From the NCBI RefSeq assembly GCF_000485595.1, contig NW_014577251.1:194283-240750 (forward strand): a DNA stretch of 46,468 nt. The letters run 5' to 3'. The translations under genes and the position numbers were made by a program. The DNA is from Priapulus caudatus. Its lineage: Eukaryota; Priapulida; Priapulimorpha; Priapulimorphida; Priapulidae. The notes under the pieces are model-generated. The model made no database searches, was not told the origin of the DNA, and saw nothing but the letters and a program-made list of their open reading frames with translations. Shown here in pieces: positions 22,879-36,026 of this stretch (position 1 is its first letter; each line of letters opens with the position of its first letter).

Positions 22879-24297
22879 TACTAGCTTAGGTAACCGACGT
22901 TGCCCGGGAAAACCGCTTAAGAACACCGTGTAAGGGAGATTCTGACACATGTATTTACCTTATTCTAAGGATAGAGTCGTAACAGAGTAACAAAATATGA
23001 AGAGTAAATGACAAAACCAGTTCGAAAGATTCTGTGATTCTATGCAGTCAAAGCTTTTGGATATATCCAACATATGTATATAATTATGTTTATGTATTAT
23101 TATATACAACATTGTTACGAAATTGCGCCAAGTTATGATGAATATCTCTCTCTGGCTGTGCAAGTGTTGTATTGTAGGGCTGCGTGCTAATTAACCAGGG
23201 GCGCTTCTAGCCCGACGAGGCGTGCGGCATATTACGTTCCTCGATATTATTGTAATAACATAAGACTCCGTGGCTCGTATATATATATATATATATATTC
23301 GCAGCCACACCTAAAACCAGCGGGAAATTGAAGAAACTGGTTTAATAGGATTGTAGGGCGTTCGGGCAGTTTTAAAATGCGTATAAATACAAGATACAAG
23401 AATCTTTATCTGATCAGATCAGATCAGATATCACAAACAATAAACGTTAGCCCTGATGGGCTATTATTCCGACAAACATAAGTAAATAACAATTCTGGTT
23501 AAGAACAAATAGACACTGACATACAGAGGAGAGACAATTTGATATTAGTTATTACATGGACAGTTACTTTATAAGATGTAGAGAATGGAAGACGAGACGC
23601 GGGACCTAGGCATGAGTACATTGGTTGCCGTAGTATGTATATATTTTTGTGTTCGACGGAGTAGTAATAAAGACAGAGTTCAATAACTAATCTGCGACTA
23701 CGGCTCTATCTGACGAGACTCTACGCTGCTACTCTACCTTGCTATCTACGAAACATCTCTACCATTTTCTAACTCTACGCTTCTACGATTCCGGAGCTGA
23801 GGTTATCACCCAAATAGAAGTACAACAATTGGTGGAGGATGCGGGTACCCTCCTACTAAGCACGCTACTCTACGAAGCATCATCTCTACTGTTTACTAAC
23901 TCTACGCTGCTACGAGAACCAGAGGTTTACACCTAAATAGAAGTACAACACAAGCCTTGTCTTGCCTTTTAAATGCACAGCTGGTGACGTCTGTCACATG
24001 TCTCTCTTATCATTGGGATTCGCAATACATCAAAATAATACATGAAAACTCAGTATTTGAAATTACTGCGCATTTCATCTTCCTCCAGAGGAAACGACCA
24101 CCAATGTTGTATATCCAGAAGCTTTGGCATAGAATAATAGGAACTTTCCAACTGTTTTTGTCAGAATATTGTTAATTAACTCGATCCTTCACATTTTGCT
24201 TTTCTGTTACGACTCTGTCATTACAATTAACGCAATATGTATGTTAGAATTTCTTCATCTGGTTTCCCTGAGCAACGCCGGGTACCTCCAGCTAGTA
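22879..24297. mobile_element. Foldback element with ~196-bp arms, interrupted by an LTR element
   Basis: Left arm 22879-23075 starts TACTAGCTTAGGTAACCGAC; the right arm 24102-24297 is its diverged reverse complement. Shared blocks include GAGTCGTAACAGA, ATTCTATGC and GGATATA. Without the LTR element at 23165-23950 the unit is about 630 bp. No transposase ORF is visible. Confidence 0.7.
23165..23950 (+). mobile_element. LTR-retrotransposon remnant (complete LTR plus partial second LTR end)
   Basis: Begins TGTTGTA and ends TACAACA, a perfect 7-bp terminal inversion, flanked by 4-bp direct repeats CAAG (23161-23164, 23951-23954). TATAAATA at 23382 and AATAAA at 23666 sit as expected inside an LTR. 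A first LTR end (TACAACA) falls at 23821-23827, followed by ATTGGTGGAGGATGCGGG, which looks like a tRNA primer-binding site, then a second diverged copy of the last ~110 bp of the LTR. All internal coding sequence is gone. The short duplication suits a Ty3/Gypsy-type element. Confidence 0.65.
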
Positions 24298-24325
24298 GTA
24301 GAATATAATAGTATATGTCCATTTC

Positions 24326-24844
24326 GGTTCTAGGACAAATACCTCCCCCCCCCCCCACAATACGCTGCCGGACAATCATCTCCCGGACGATCACTCCCTC
24401 GGGCAATTACCCCCTCCCTCCCGGGCAGTGCCACCCCAATAATTACCCCATGCCCTTTACGGCTTTACCCTTCTCCGGAGAATTACACCACAGACAATCA
24501 CCCCCAGTCAATTACCCTCCCCCGGAAAAATTATCCACTGCACATCAATTAACCCACTAAAGACACACTCTCGTTGTAATGCCGCGGATATAGACAATAG
24601 TTAATTCGCGGATATAAACAATAGTTAATTCGCGCTAACTTGAAAGAGTTAATTAACAACGTGTTAATGAGGTAACACAGCAGCGGCAAGTTTTTGCCGA
24701 GGTAATTGTCCGAGAGGTAGTTTCCAGGGGGTGGGAGGATTTTCCGTGGAGTAATTGTCCGGGGAGTGATTGTCCGGAGGTTATTATCAGGGGGTTAAAT
24801 GACATAAGGGTTAATTGTTCGAGGTTGGTAATTGTCCTAGAACC
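24326..24844. mobile_element. Foldback element with tandem-repeat arms
   Basis: Ends GGTTCTAGGACAAATACC and GGTAATTGTCCTAGAACC are inverted. Each arm is a degenerate ~15-bp tandem series (GGACAATCACTCCC on the left, its complement on the right). The centre has TTAATTCGCGGATATA duplicated. Flanks TCCATTTC and TCTATTTC could be an 8-bp duplication with one mismatch. It resembles Drosophila FB-type architecture. Confidence 0.65.
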
Positions 24845-24886
24845 ATCTATTTCTAAAGATTTGAGATAGTTTACTCCCAGTAATAT

Positions 24887-24987
24887 CAGGAGTAAGATAA
24901 TATAGGTAGGATAGGTAGGATAGGATAGGATAGGATAGGTAGGATAGGTAGGATATATCAGGAGTATGATATATTATCTTACTCCTG
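24887..24987. mobile_element. Micro-palindrome MITE, copy 2, with internal minisatellite
   Basis: Arms CAGGAGTAAGATAATAT and its complement, flanked by 7-bp direct repeats GTAATAT (24880-24886 and 24988-24994). The loop holds a TAGGATAGG tandem array. Confidence 0.75.
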
Positions 24988-25320
24988 GTAATATCATATA
25001 AGCACATGGTGCTGCCACCTCGCGTCTAATGAGGTAAACAATAAATCTTTGGTTGTTTGCCATTCCCAAATATATCACTGCGTATAAATTGCTCTTCTTG
25101 TAGCAGTTGGTATTGATAAATTTGCGTTAAAAAATTTGCTGGCTTATTGAATAAGTAGAAATATGCCCTCATTTGACAGAACTCAAGAATATGACTGTCT
25201 GTAGTTAGAAGGGGAAATATCTGACGAGGTTGTGTTGTATAAGCAATGATTAGAAATGATATATTATTAACTACATCTGCCACTGGGCGGCGCCACAATC
25301 TAACACTAGTTGGCAAAAGC

Positions 25321-25561
25321 GCAGCCGGCTGAAAGGGGTGGTAGGATATGTTTACTAGGCACTTCTAATTTTAACATATATTTTAATTTTAATTAGGGTC
25401 AGGGTTAGGGTTAGGGTTAGGGTTAGGGTTAGGGTTAGGGTTAGGGTTAGGGTTAGGGCACTTTTTAGGGTTTTTGCATCATTCTTTAATATATCGTAAA
25501 ATATATGTTAAAATTAGAAGTGCCTAGTAAACATATCCTACCACCCCTTTCAGCCGGCTGC
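25321..25561. mobile_element. 241-bp foldback element carrying telomeric repeats
   Basis: Perfect 65-bp inverted arms (25321-25385 and 25497-25561) starting GCAGCCGGCTGAAAGGGG. The loop holds TTAGGGTCAGGG plus nine exact TTAGGG units (25393-25458) and a short AT-rich tail. The outer ten bases CAGCCGGCTG are self-complementary. Flanks share GGCAA-type sequence but no clean duplication. Confidence 0.8.
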
Positions 25562-27148
25562 GGCAAGCAGGGCAAAAGTTTGCACTGCAGACATAAGAAG
25601 AGTGATTAAAAAATAGTGAATAAACCCGTTCCAACCACAATCCAGAGAGACACAATACAAGATTGCGTGGCACAGCTTTACTGTTGATCCTGAGCGCTGC
25701 GCGTGGATGAGACGCGCAGTTCCGCGGGATATGCGCACGCGACCGCGGGGATGTTCAAGTATGAAGCGCTGTCCGCAGTGGAGACGTGCGCCAAATTCGA
25801 GGCCCGGCCCACGTCTCCACAGCGGTCAGCGGATGGTCTGTAGTTTTAGAAGATACTAATGAAGACTTTGTTCTAAATAAGAACTATCGGCGGCTAAATA
25901 AGAGCAATATACAGACCTTTGAATTTCTTGACTAGTCCGTCAAAGGGCTTGTTGGGGGTTCATTATGCAGAGCTTCCAATTGAAATGGCCCATGAAATTG
26001 TCAATTGGAATTGTGTTTTTCGGAACCCCAAAGAAAATGTCTCCCTCTTACATGCACCCCCTCCCTGATCAATCACGCATTTAGGCGTAAACAATAACAG
26101 AGATGAAATTGTGTTTATGGCTCTTGACGCACGTGCATTGACGTACAAGACTGATGAAAGCACAGGCACTTGGAACGTCTCAATAAAAATCAATCTTCAC
26201 ACAATTTTTCATAATAATCGACTGCCTGTGTGCAAAATAGGTGAACGTATGTGAAACATATACGGTTAGTACTTACTGTGACATATCCGTGACTAACTGA
26301 CACCACTAAATGAGTAAAATGTTCCATGCACCTTAAGAAATGCTGAGAAATTACGAGGTTATCATCGCAGAACTCCCGACACCGCCCATCCTGATGTCAC
26401 AAAGCTATATGTAAACAAACACGCGTGTTGCGAGGTGCGTGCTTCCGATATCCATTTCGAGGCCCGCTAAGCCAAGCATAAAGCGCGCGGGCAAGACGTC
26501 ACACACACAGCTACGTTCATTGGCTAAAACAAACGATTAGGGATTTTTGGAATTATTTAATTTTAAGAAAAACTTCAATGTTCAATGAATGACGCACTCG
26601 TTCACTTTCGAAAGCGGGTAAAAATGCCGAATTTTTCTACTTCGGTGCGAAATGCATCGGCCGGGCCTTTCATTATCTACGAAAATCAAACAGTCTCGCC
26701 AAACACCTACACGCAGTAATTCGGGTCACGTCGTTGACGCCCCATTCATGCCCATCAACGAAGAAGGCGGGGCTTAATCTGATTACGGAAGTGCGAAAAT
26801 GCAACAGAAGGACGTAGCGCAGTGCGCTAAACAGCGTGTTATTTTCGTATTTGTGCCAAGCTCTATCGTAGGAAACCGGTCTAGCATAGCAGAATGCCCT
26901 AGTTCATGAGATCGGCGATTTGGTGGTCCAATGGGTTCCCATATTTAAAAATATAAAACACTGGTGAGGCGTAGGCTGTGATTGGAAGACACAAAGTGTC
27001 AATCCTCGGCGCGCCTCGGCATCATAGCCGCATCACGTCGAGCAGTACTAACTTATAAGTATTTTGATAAAAAAAAAGCGCATGGAGCAATTCGTGGACG
27101 CTATGGTTAATTCTTGGATATCTCTCACCTACGGAGGTTTTTTTGGGT
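25562..27148. other. Gene-free intergenic DNA
   Basis: No exon, RNA gene or strong repeat recognised. Confidence 0.4.
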
Positions 27149-27157
27149 GTCCATACC

Positions 27158-27260
27158 ACTGATCTCTATATACTAACTATCTATATTAGTAATAACTAGT
27201 TATATACTAGTTATATAGTAGTAACTATATATATACTAAGTTAGTATATAGAGATCAGTA
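27158..27260. mobile_element. MITE-like hairpin element with 9-bp target duplication
   Basis: 21-bp arms ACTGATCTCTATATACTAAC(T) and complement at 27158-27178 and 27239-27259. Direct repeats GTCCATACC at 27149-27157 and 27261-27269. AT-rich loop with ACTAGTTATATACTAGTTAT. Confidence 0.75.
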
Positions 27261-27269
27261 GTCCATACC

Positions 27270-28829
27270 CAGTATCTCCGATAAAATATTTCCCAATTCA
27301 CATTTAAATAAGATTCGAGTTTTCAGTTTCCACATATTTCCCATAAATTCTCATTTCCAAATTAATCCCCAATTTTCGGTACCCAGATAATATAATGGAA
27401 ACGGTCCAATCCCACGTCCAGAAAATAACATTTCTCCATTCAAAGAGCCATTGCCAACAGGATAGCTAGGGGCGCGAATTGCTTGGGTTGCATTGTGCTG
27501 GGATTGGATGTGGTTTGGCTGCGTGCATAACTAGAAAATTGTGTAAATTCTAGAATCTAAATGTACTTTCTTGCATTCTATACGAGCACAAATGTTTGCT
27601 CTAAAATTTGGCAGAATTTAGAATCAATTAGAATTATTCTCTATATGCAATTTAGAAATGTAACCATCCACGCAGGGATTTCCAACAGAGCGCACGAGAT
27701 GTCCGCCATTTTGTAACCAAACACAATCGAATCGAGCACGTGCGTGGATGGATTTCCCCGAATTCACGGCGAATTAGAGAGGTTAGAGCGGAAACTACAA
27801 GATTAGCAGGGGGCAAACGTTAGTGTTGGCACATTTCTAAATAAATATGTTACAACCAGTTACAACTGACATGTTAACTATAGCTGGTAACTACGCTTGA
27901 CAGACTTACCCATTAACAGGAAATTAGTGGCCCGGTGTGGGTATATATTAATTGTTGATAATAGTGTTATATCAACTGATTCCATGGGCATTATACTAAA
28001 TGACATAAATTTATACTAAAATTCGCTATATTTTTTTTATTAATGTTGAACAAACTTTATGACGCTGGCTACTATGACCTGACCACATATGTAAATGCCT
28101 TCCATGTCAAATCAATCATTACCAACGAAAACACAGTTCTAAGATAAATGTACAGATATGTGCACACGGCATTAAAAATACGTACTTGTCTACAATAGCA
28201 GCGCCTATCAAACAGAGCGATAAAACCTGACGTTGTCCGATAGCTGCTTACTGCTCTATAATCGCATTTATGTGGGTGCGAATACCTCGCCTTTACGTCC
28301 GATTAGGTTTCAATGGGCGCACCTTTGTCGCGCCGAGTGTAGAAGGGGTTACCTCGCTTCGCATACATATATACACCGACGTTTCGTTTCTATACGGCGT
28401 CCAACACCCTAACGCACCCGCGCTGCAACGTCAGCTCGAGTATAACTCCCTTCCACTTGATGTGCGGTTAAGCGAACTGATCAGCGAACAAAACTAGCGG
28501 CGTATTTCCACTAGAAAAACATGTTCGGATGATAATTAGCTTGCTCGAGTCGCCATTGAGCGCCGCGTTTCGACACTACTGGGAAAATCATAAACAAGAT
28601 CGGTATTATTCAGCGTGTTTTTCCGCCTCAGGGCGCCTGTAAGTCGCATTGTGCGCGGCTAATTCCGAGTACCCTAGGATATAATCAAGCGCGATGGGGA
28701 GGCGCTAAGCCTCCGCCAATTGGGTGTGCGCTGTATTCTGTGGAAATCGCTGCCCGGACGTATCCCACCATCGCGCTGCCATGGCACCCAACCGCCCCGC
28801 CCGCGCTCTCTCTCTTCCTCTCAGCTTTC
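27270..28829. other. Gene-free intergenic DNA
   Basis: AT-rich. A 75-codon frame at 28270-28497 has no recognisable similarity or splice context. Confidence 0.4.
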
Positions 28830-29140
28830 GGTCTTTATGTGCGTGCGTGTATGTGCGTGTGTACGTGCGTGGGTGAGCACATGCGTGCATTCCTGCGTGT
28901 GTTAGTATTGGTGCGTGCGCGCGTGTGTTAGCATTGATGTGTGTGCGCGCGTGTTAGTATTGTTGTGTGTGCATGCGCGTGTGTTAGTATTGGTGTGTGC
29001 GTGCGTGTGTTAGCATTGATGTGTGTGCGCGCGTGTTAGTATTGTTGTGTGTGCGTGCGCGTGTGTTAGTATTGGTGTGTGCGTGCGCGTGTGTTAGTAT
29101 TGGTGTGTGCGTGCGCGCGTGTGTGTACGTGCGTGCGTGT
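28830..29140. repeat. ~32-bp GT-rich minisatellite
   Basis: Repeats of TGTGTTAGTATTGGTGTGTG with GCGTGCGCG variation. Confidence 0.85.
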
Positions 29141-29277
29141 AAGTGCCCGACGACTCTTTCCCACCGTGAAACGTTCTAATGCGCAGATGTGGTGCGCGCG
29201 CTTGTATGAGATATAGGGGTAACATAGGAGCACGTGTGGGAACAACAGCTATGCTAGAGGTGTCTGTGATGGAAAGA

Positions 29278-29562
29278 CCGAGTGAGTGAGTGAGTGAATG
29301 AGTGAGTGAGTGAGTGAGTGAGTGAGTGAGTGAGTGAGTGAGTGAGTGAGTGAGTTGAGTGAGTGAGTGAGTGAGTGAGTGAGTGAGTGAGTGAGTGAGT
29401 GAGTGAGTGAGTGAGTGAGTGAGTGAGTGAATGAATGAGTGAGTGAATGAGCGAGCGAGTGTTAGCGAGCAAGCGGGCGGGCGGGCGTGTGAGCGAGCGA
29501 GTGAGTAAGCGAGTGAGTGAGTGAGTGAGTGAATAAGTGAATGAGTGAGTGAGTGAGATGCA
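29278..29562. repeat. (GAGT)n microsatellite
   Basis: About 60 GAGT-type units with GAAT and GAGC variants. Confidence 0.97.
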
Positions 29563-30493
29563 TCACATAATTATGTTAGTATACATAGAGATCCGTGCGC
29601 ATAGACGCAGTAAGGACAATAAAAACCTATACAACCATCAGCCACACAGCGTCATTCTATGCGTATACGTAACAGATATTTCAGCGTGCTTGTACAGAAA
29701 AATGTCTTGATAAAGGTAGCAAGACTAACGAGAAGTAAATGCGTCGTTAAACAGTCGCCATTGCGGAAACAACGCACCTCTTGATCTCATGTAACCGACG
29801 TTAGATTCTCTAGTTAGCCGATGATCACTTGACAGCCTGAATGCCACCCCCTAGTAACATTGCCAAGGTTAAATATAACGAGTCCGTAGCCGAGGGAACC
29901 TCAGCTGCTGCCAACATGGCAATTAGCGTCAAACGCTCGCAAACAGGAATCGTGACAGCCGGACCAAGTCTACAGACATGGCGCATCGCACCTAATGACT
30001 CTCGCTGGTCGCGTCTCCTTGCGTTATAGTAGAGCATATATATAGCGATATAAGCATACACTGCGACCGCTACGTCTAATGTACCGGAATTCGTGATTTA
30101 GTTAATTTTTAACCCATATTTTGCGAAGATTCCATTCTATATATTCGGTGATGTTCTGCGATGGTAATGGATTGTATATTTTGCTGGAGATTTTCCAGGG
30201 GTAGGAACAAAGGAATATTTGTTTCTATGTTAAATATATGTTGTGATGTGTGAGAGAACTGATACCGCTCCTTGCTGGCTTAGCTGTTATAGTCTATTTG
30301 ACATCGCTTGCATAAACCAATAGACATTTACGATGGTTATGCGAAGTTTAAGTTCAACAACGTTCTAACAACGGGTTATGTAAAGACGAGATGTAATGCG
30401 TGGGCAAATATTACTTGTGTTGTTGTATTCAACTAACGCATTTGAAAAAGCGTGGGACGTTTGTCTTTTTCATCAGTGCAGGTATTGCAGGCG
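29563..30493. other. Gene-free intergenic DNA
   Basis: No supportable feature seen. Confidence 0.4.
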
Positions 30494-30498
30494 CATCA

Positions 30499-31414
30499 TA
30501 CGGGGCGCCATGCAGGACAGGGCTCAATTTTGTCTAACAAAACTCAATTCTGTCTCACAAAACTCAATTTTGTGAACACAAAACTCAATTCTGTCAATCC
30601 TGTACCACAAAACTCAATTTTGTAAACACAAAACTCCAATTCTGTCTCCGGTGTCCACAAACTCAATTTTGTTACACACCAAAACTCAGATTCTGTCAAT
30701 CCGGTCTCCACCGAAAACTCAATTTTGTGAACACATGGCCGAAACTCAGTTCTGTAATCCGTTCCCACAAAAATCAATTTCTTCGTAAGCGGCTTCCACC
30801 AACTCAATTTTGTTAAACACAAACCCATTCTGTCAATCCTGTTCCACCAAACTCCAGTTCTGTCGACCGGTTCCACAAATACTCAATTTGTAAACCCAAA
30901 ACTCCATTCTGTCGAACCGGTTCCACAACACTCAATTTTTGTAAACACAAATCAATCTTCTGTCGAACGCGGTTCCACAAAACTCGAATTGTTGTTGCCC
31001 AAATAGGGCACACAGCAGTAAGAAGGGCTCACATTGGTTCTTCTGACCAGGAAGTCCCTCTTAGGCATGCGTGTGCCCATATTTGGGCAAGCAAACTCGA
31101 GTTTTGTGGAACCGTTCGACAGATGGCGTTGTGTTTACAAAATTGAGTTTTGTGGTACAGGATGTACAGAATGAGTTTGTGTCTCACAACCATTGAGTTT
31201 TGTGTTTACAAAATTGAGTTTTGTGGAACTCGGTTCGACAGAATTGAGTTTGTGTTACAAATTGAGGTTTGTGAGAACCGGTTGACAGATTGAGTTTGTG
31301 TTCGACCAAACTGGAGTGGGGACAGGATTGACGACATTGAGTTTTGTGCTTCACAAAACTCATTTTTGTCAAGTTTATAGGTACAAAAATGCCTGTCCTG
31401 CATGGCGCCCCGTA
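30499..31414. mobile_element. 916-bp foldback element with tandem-repeat arms
   Basis: Termini TACGGGGCGCCATGCAGGAC(AG) and exact complement, flanked by CATCA direct repeats (30494-30498, 31415-31419). The left arm is a degenerate ~55-bp tandem series containing CACAAAACTCAATTTTGT; the right arm is the same series inverted. The centre (~30990-31110) is unrelated, with CCCAAATAGGGCACAC and its near-complement. Apparent ORFs are translated repeats. Confidence 0.8.
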
Positions 31415-31419
31415 CATCA

Positions 31420-34229
31420 TACGTGAAGAGATGTTTGCCCAACTGCTGCTAACACTGCTGCGGTACTCGGGCGTCGACTGAACGCACACATGCAAACACG
31501 CGCAAGCAAGTACGCACACCCCAACGGACGCACTCGCACGCACGCACACCCCCGCTCCTTTCGAGTCCCTTGCTCACGTTCTCGATCTTTCTATGTGCGG
31601 GCGCTTTCTCACTTACCATCTCAATTTCCAGACGACCGATCTCTTTTTTGGTGCGTGTCAAAATGAAACTATCGGGTTTACGCAGGAAATCCTGATCGTG
31701 GCTCATTCAATGTGCAGCACAAACAGACATTGTTCCCAGTAAATTTTAAATCACCATGGCTGAGCAGAATGTAGTAGAAGGTAAGAAGCTTACGCTAATC
31801 ACTAGCAACGTTGGGTGGGCCAGAAAACCAATCAAACACGCCAACGAGATCCCTTCAAAATTTCAAAAGGCCTGTCAACGGTGGAATTTTTCCAGCGCGA
31901 ATGTCCCATCTACGGGCAGCACAATATACGGCATTCAGTGAACGCTTTACGAATAAATGTTGCTAAGTGAAGCTTAATCAGATAGCAATGAAGCGAGAAA
32001 AAGCGAGGAATTGGGGATTACGATTCAGCTAAAAATATCATACCATTCAGATTAGGTATTTCAATTAAAGTCCACGAACGAATATATTGGCCCGCCTAAG
32101 CTAGGAACATTTTCTAACAATGTTATGTACTATTAATAGTAGTATCAAGAACTATAAGTTCTGCACACGTAGTAGTAGAATCAAAACTAACATGAGATAA
32201 ATCAGCGATAACACTCGTGACGATGTGTCTGATTACTTGCCGCTCCTTTTTCGAACATATTGCTTCGAACATATCGAACCTTTGCTTATATCAATAAAAG
32301 CACACGGGTGACATATATGTGTAAATTTAGAGCATATACACAGCGTTAGGATAAACAAACGCAAAACATAAACACTCACTTACTTAAAACAAATAATAAC
32401 GAAAAGAAAATAGATATAAACTATTTATTCGGTTTTTAGCCGAAATTGTACAGTCAAGCTACGCATTATGAAAGCAGCGAAAAATAGCATGTAAAATATC
32501 TTGTACGTCATTAAACACATTTGTAGCATTGTACATGTAGTTACGCGTATCTAAATATTTTAATTTGCTCATTCACTATATCAAAGCTTGGGGAATTACA
32601 CATCAACCCTTACAATTCCGATGTATACTGATCAGGAGTAGATAATAGGGAATCCTATTATCTACTCCTGATACTGATGTATTCCGATGTATTCCATGAT
32701 ACTGGTATGAGAAATCCTGGGCGCAGGCGTGCGCAAAGTTGCATTTATCCAAATCGTGGTGCAAAAGGCACGATTCTGAACTCCTGTATTAAAAACCACA
32801 TTGACAGTCCGGTGCAATCGTGACGACCACCGTGCGAGAAGTGACCACAAGGAAAATCCCCCCAGCCGTTGCATCTGCTTATGTGCATGGGCCATATCGT
32901 ACCACTGGCAAGCAGGCTAAGATGCATGTAAGTATGTTTATAGAGGCACGCACACATGCACAGGGCTGTTCGGGGAGTCGACACGTACGTCCTCTCGCCT
33001 GTTGGATTATTCTACTGTGCTGTATTAGGAGCAGTAACCGATTGTTACTGTATGGCAGTTTTAACGTCTAACAGTCAGAACATTAATGCATGACAATTAA
33101 TGCAACTGGGAATAAAATTCCATCGTGCTTGAATCAAACGCCTAATTAGTTAAAACAAGGCACGCTTCAAGGAAATATGTTATGCACACTGTTTTTGCGC
33201 GAGCTCGTGCACGTTGATGATAAAAAATCGCCGCGAAATTAGAAACTGCTTTCTCGGCACATCTACAGAGTAGACAAAGAAAGGGCCGAGACGATAAAAT
33301 TGGGCGCGTAAAATCTTAAAAACTACCGGCACGCGCCTCGAGTTACCTGTAGGCCCTACTTAAACAAAGTCTCAACAGTTTAACAACAACATACGGTCGA
33401 GAGATCGTTCCCGCGTCCGTTCTAACGTACAGAACTGTGCGTGAAAAACATGGCGGGTTCGCCTCTCTACGTACACCATCAACTACGTTTCGATGGTGTG
33501 TCATAGAATTTACAACGAAATAGGTGAAATTATAGATAAGAGTAAAACCCGACGACGGATAACGGCTTCGAAATCGACATGATGTTAGTTTCTTTTAACA
33601 GGGTACTAATCTAATATATATAGTCTATTAATTAGCATCTTTTATTATATCGGACTTACGAAGCCGCGTCCATCCTTTAACACATCTGTAACATCAGCCG
33701 TCAATGTCCGCGAGTGTATTTATAGTGCTGTAAGATCTCAAAGTCATTACCAGTTTATATTCCATACCGTAAAGCGTAGCGATAATATTTACACAGAGTA
33801 TCAACTGCCTGATACATGTTTGGAGCAATAACTACTTCCTCACGCTTCCACAAGACAAGGCGGCGTTTTACGCCAAACAATAGGTTAATGACCTTAACTG
33901 AGAATCATAGCACCTCCCACTTAACTCCGACGTGATTTAAAGCACTGTACAATGTACATGCACTCACACCCCGATAGGTTTATCGGACAAACGTAATATT
34001 TTACGCCTATTCAAAGCTGGCGACATCTCAATGAATAACTGAATGTGTAAGGAGAGATGTACTACCTCTATGACATATGCAACGATAAACATGAGTCTAT
34101 GCTATGATAGTCGCGAGGGAGAGGGATAATATATGAGCTATAATCACGATAACATTCTGCTACCTATACTTCCGGCATGTAATAGCCGGTAATGCAAAGT
34201 CTCAATGATCCGCTAAAACCTGCAGCCAC
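31420..34229. other. Gene-free intergenic DNA
   Basis: AT-rich; contains only the small hairpin MITE at 32633-32670. Short open frames match no family. Confidence 0.4.
32633..32670. mobile_element. Micro-palindrome MITE, copy 3
   Basis: 38-bp near-perfect hairpin CAGGAGTAGATAATAGG and complement with a 4-bp loop. Perfect 8-bp direct repeats ATACTGAT on both sides (32625-32632, 32671-32678), the duplication length typical of hAT transposons. Confidence 0.75.
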
Positions 34230-35994
34230 CCCAGAAGCACATGCACCCCACCCCACCCCAACCAACCATTCATACACACAACCTAAACCCACCCACCCCA
34301 CCATTTCCCCATCGCCCATCCAACCACCCCACCCACACCACTATCTAGCCACCACACCATCGATCTACCCCTCTATCCGTCCGTCCGTCCGTCCGCCCGC
34401 CCGCCCGTCCGTCCGTCCGTCCGTCCGTCCGTCCGTCCGTCCGCCCGCCCGGCCCGACCCGGCAGCCCGTCTCGTCCGCTCGTAGTCCATCCATCCATTC
34501 ACCAACCACATCCATCCATCGATCCATGCATGCATGCATCGCATACATGCATCATACATACATAACATGAATTCCATCTATCCATGCATATGCATGCATG
34601 ATACATGCATACATACATAATACATACATACATACATACATACATACATACATACTATACATACGATTACATAGCATTAATAACATACATACATACATAC
34701 ATACATACATACATACATACATAAATACATACATTACCATACATACATACTACATTACATACATAAATACATACTACATTACAGACATACATACATACAT
34801 ACATACATTACATACATCATACATACATACCATATCATTACATACATACATACCATACATATCCATAATACATACATACATACATACATTATCATTACAT
34901 CACATACATAATATCGAATAATACATACATACATAATTACAGTACATACATTAATACATACATACTACATACATTACGATACAATACAATACATACAATA
35001 CATACATACCATATCACTACATACATACATTACATACATACAATACATACATAATAATTACATACATACCAATAGCCATACATACATATCATACTATACA
35101 TTACATACATACGCATAGCATACTCATACATATCATAACGATACATGTACATACATACCTATAATACCATATCATACATACATAACATAGCATACATACA
35201 TAGCATACATACATACTACATACATAATCATAAATACATCACATTACCATACCATACATACATAATATCATACATACAGTAATTACATACATACATAATA
35301 CATACATACATCATTACAGACATACATACATACATACATTAACATACATAACATAGCATACATTAAGTAAATAATACATTACCTACATACATACATTAAA
35401 TACATAATACATACCATACATACATTACATCCATAATACATACATAAGTACATACATACATACAATTACATAGAGCATACATACTTACAACATACACTAC
35501 CATACATACAATACTCATTAACATTACATACATACCCATAGCATAACATACATACAATCAGAGCATATCATACATTACATTACATTACATACATGGGTAC
35601 ATACCATACAGTACCATAATAACATACCTACATACATACATAATCATAACTACATAAATACTACATAATATACATACATACATAATAACATACAGTTACA
35701 TACATTAATACATACATACATTACATCATACATTAATACATACATAGCATAACATAGCATACATTACATTACATACTACTAGCATACATAACTACATACA
35801 TATCATTACATATCATACATACATACATACATACATACATACATACATTAAATACATATCATAGCATACCATACATACATACTATAATTACATACATACA
35901 TACATAACATAATATACATAACATAATACATACATAACATACTACATACATACATACATACCATACTACATACATACCATACTACATACATACA

Positions 35995-36026
<32 letters not shown>

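Noticed and set aside
28270-28497. 75-codon ORF
   Set aside because: No recognisable motif, no splice signals tying it to a gene, and length within chance.
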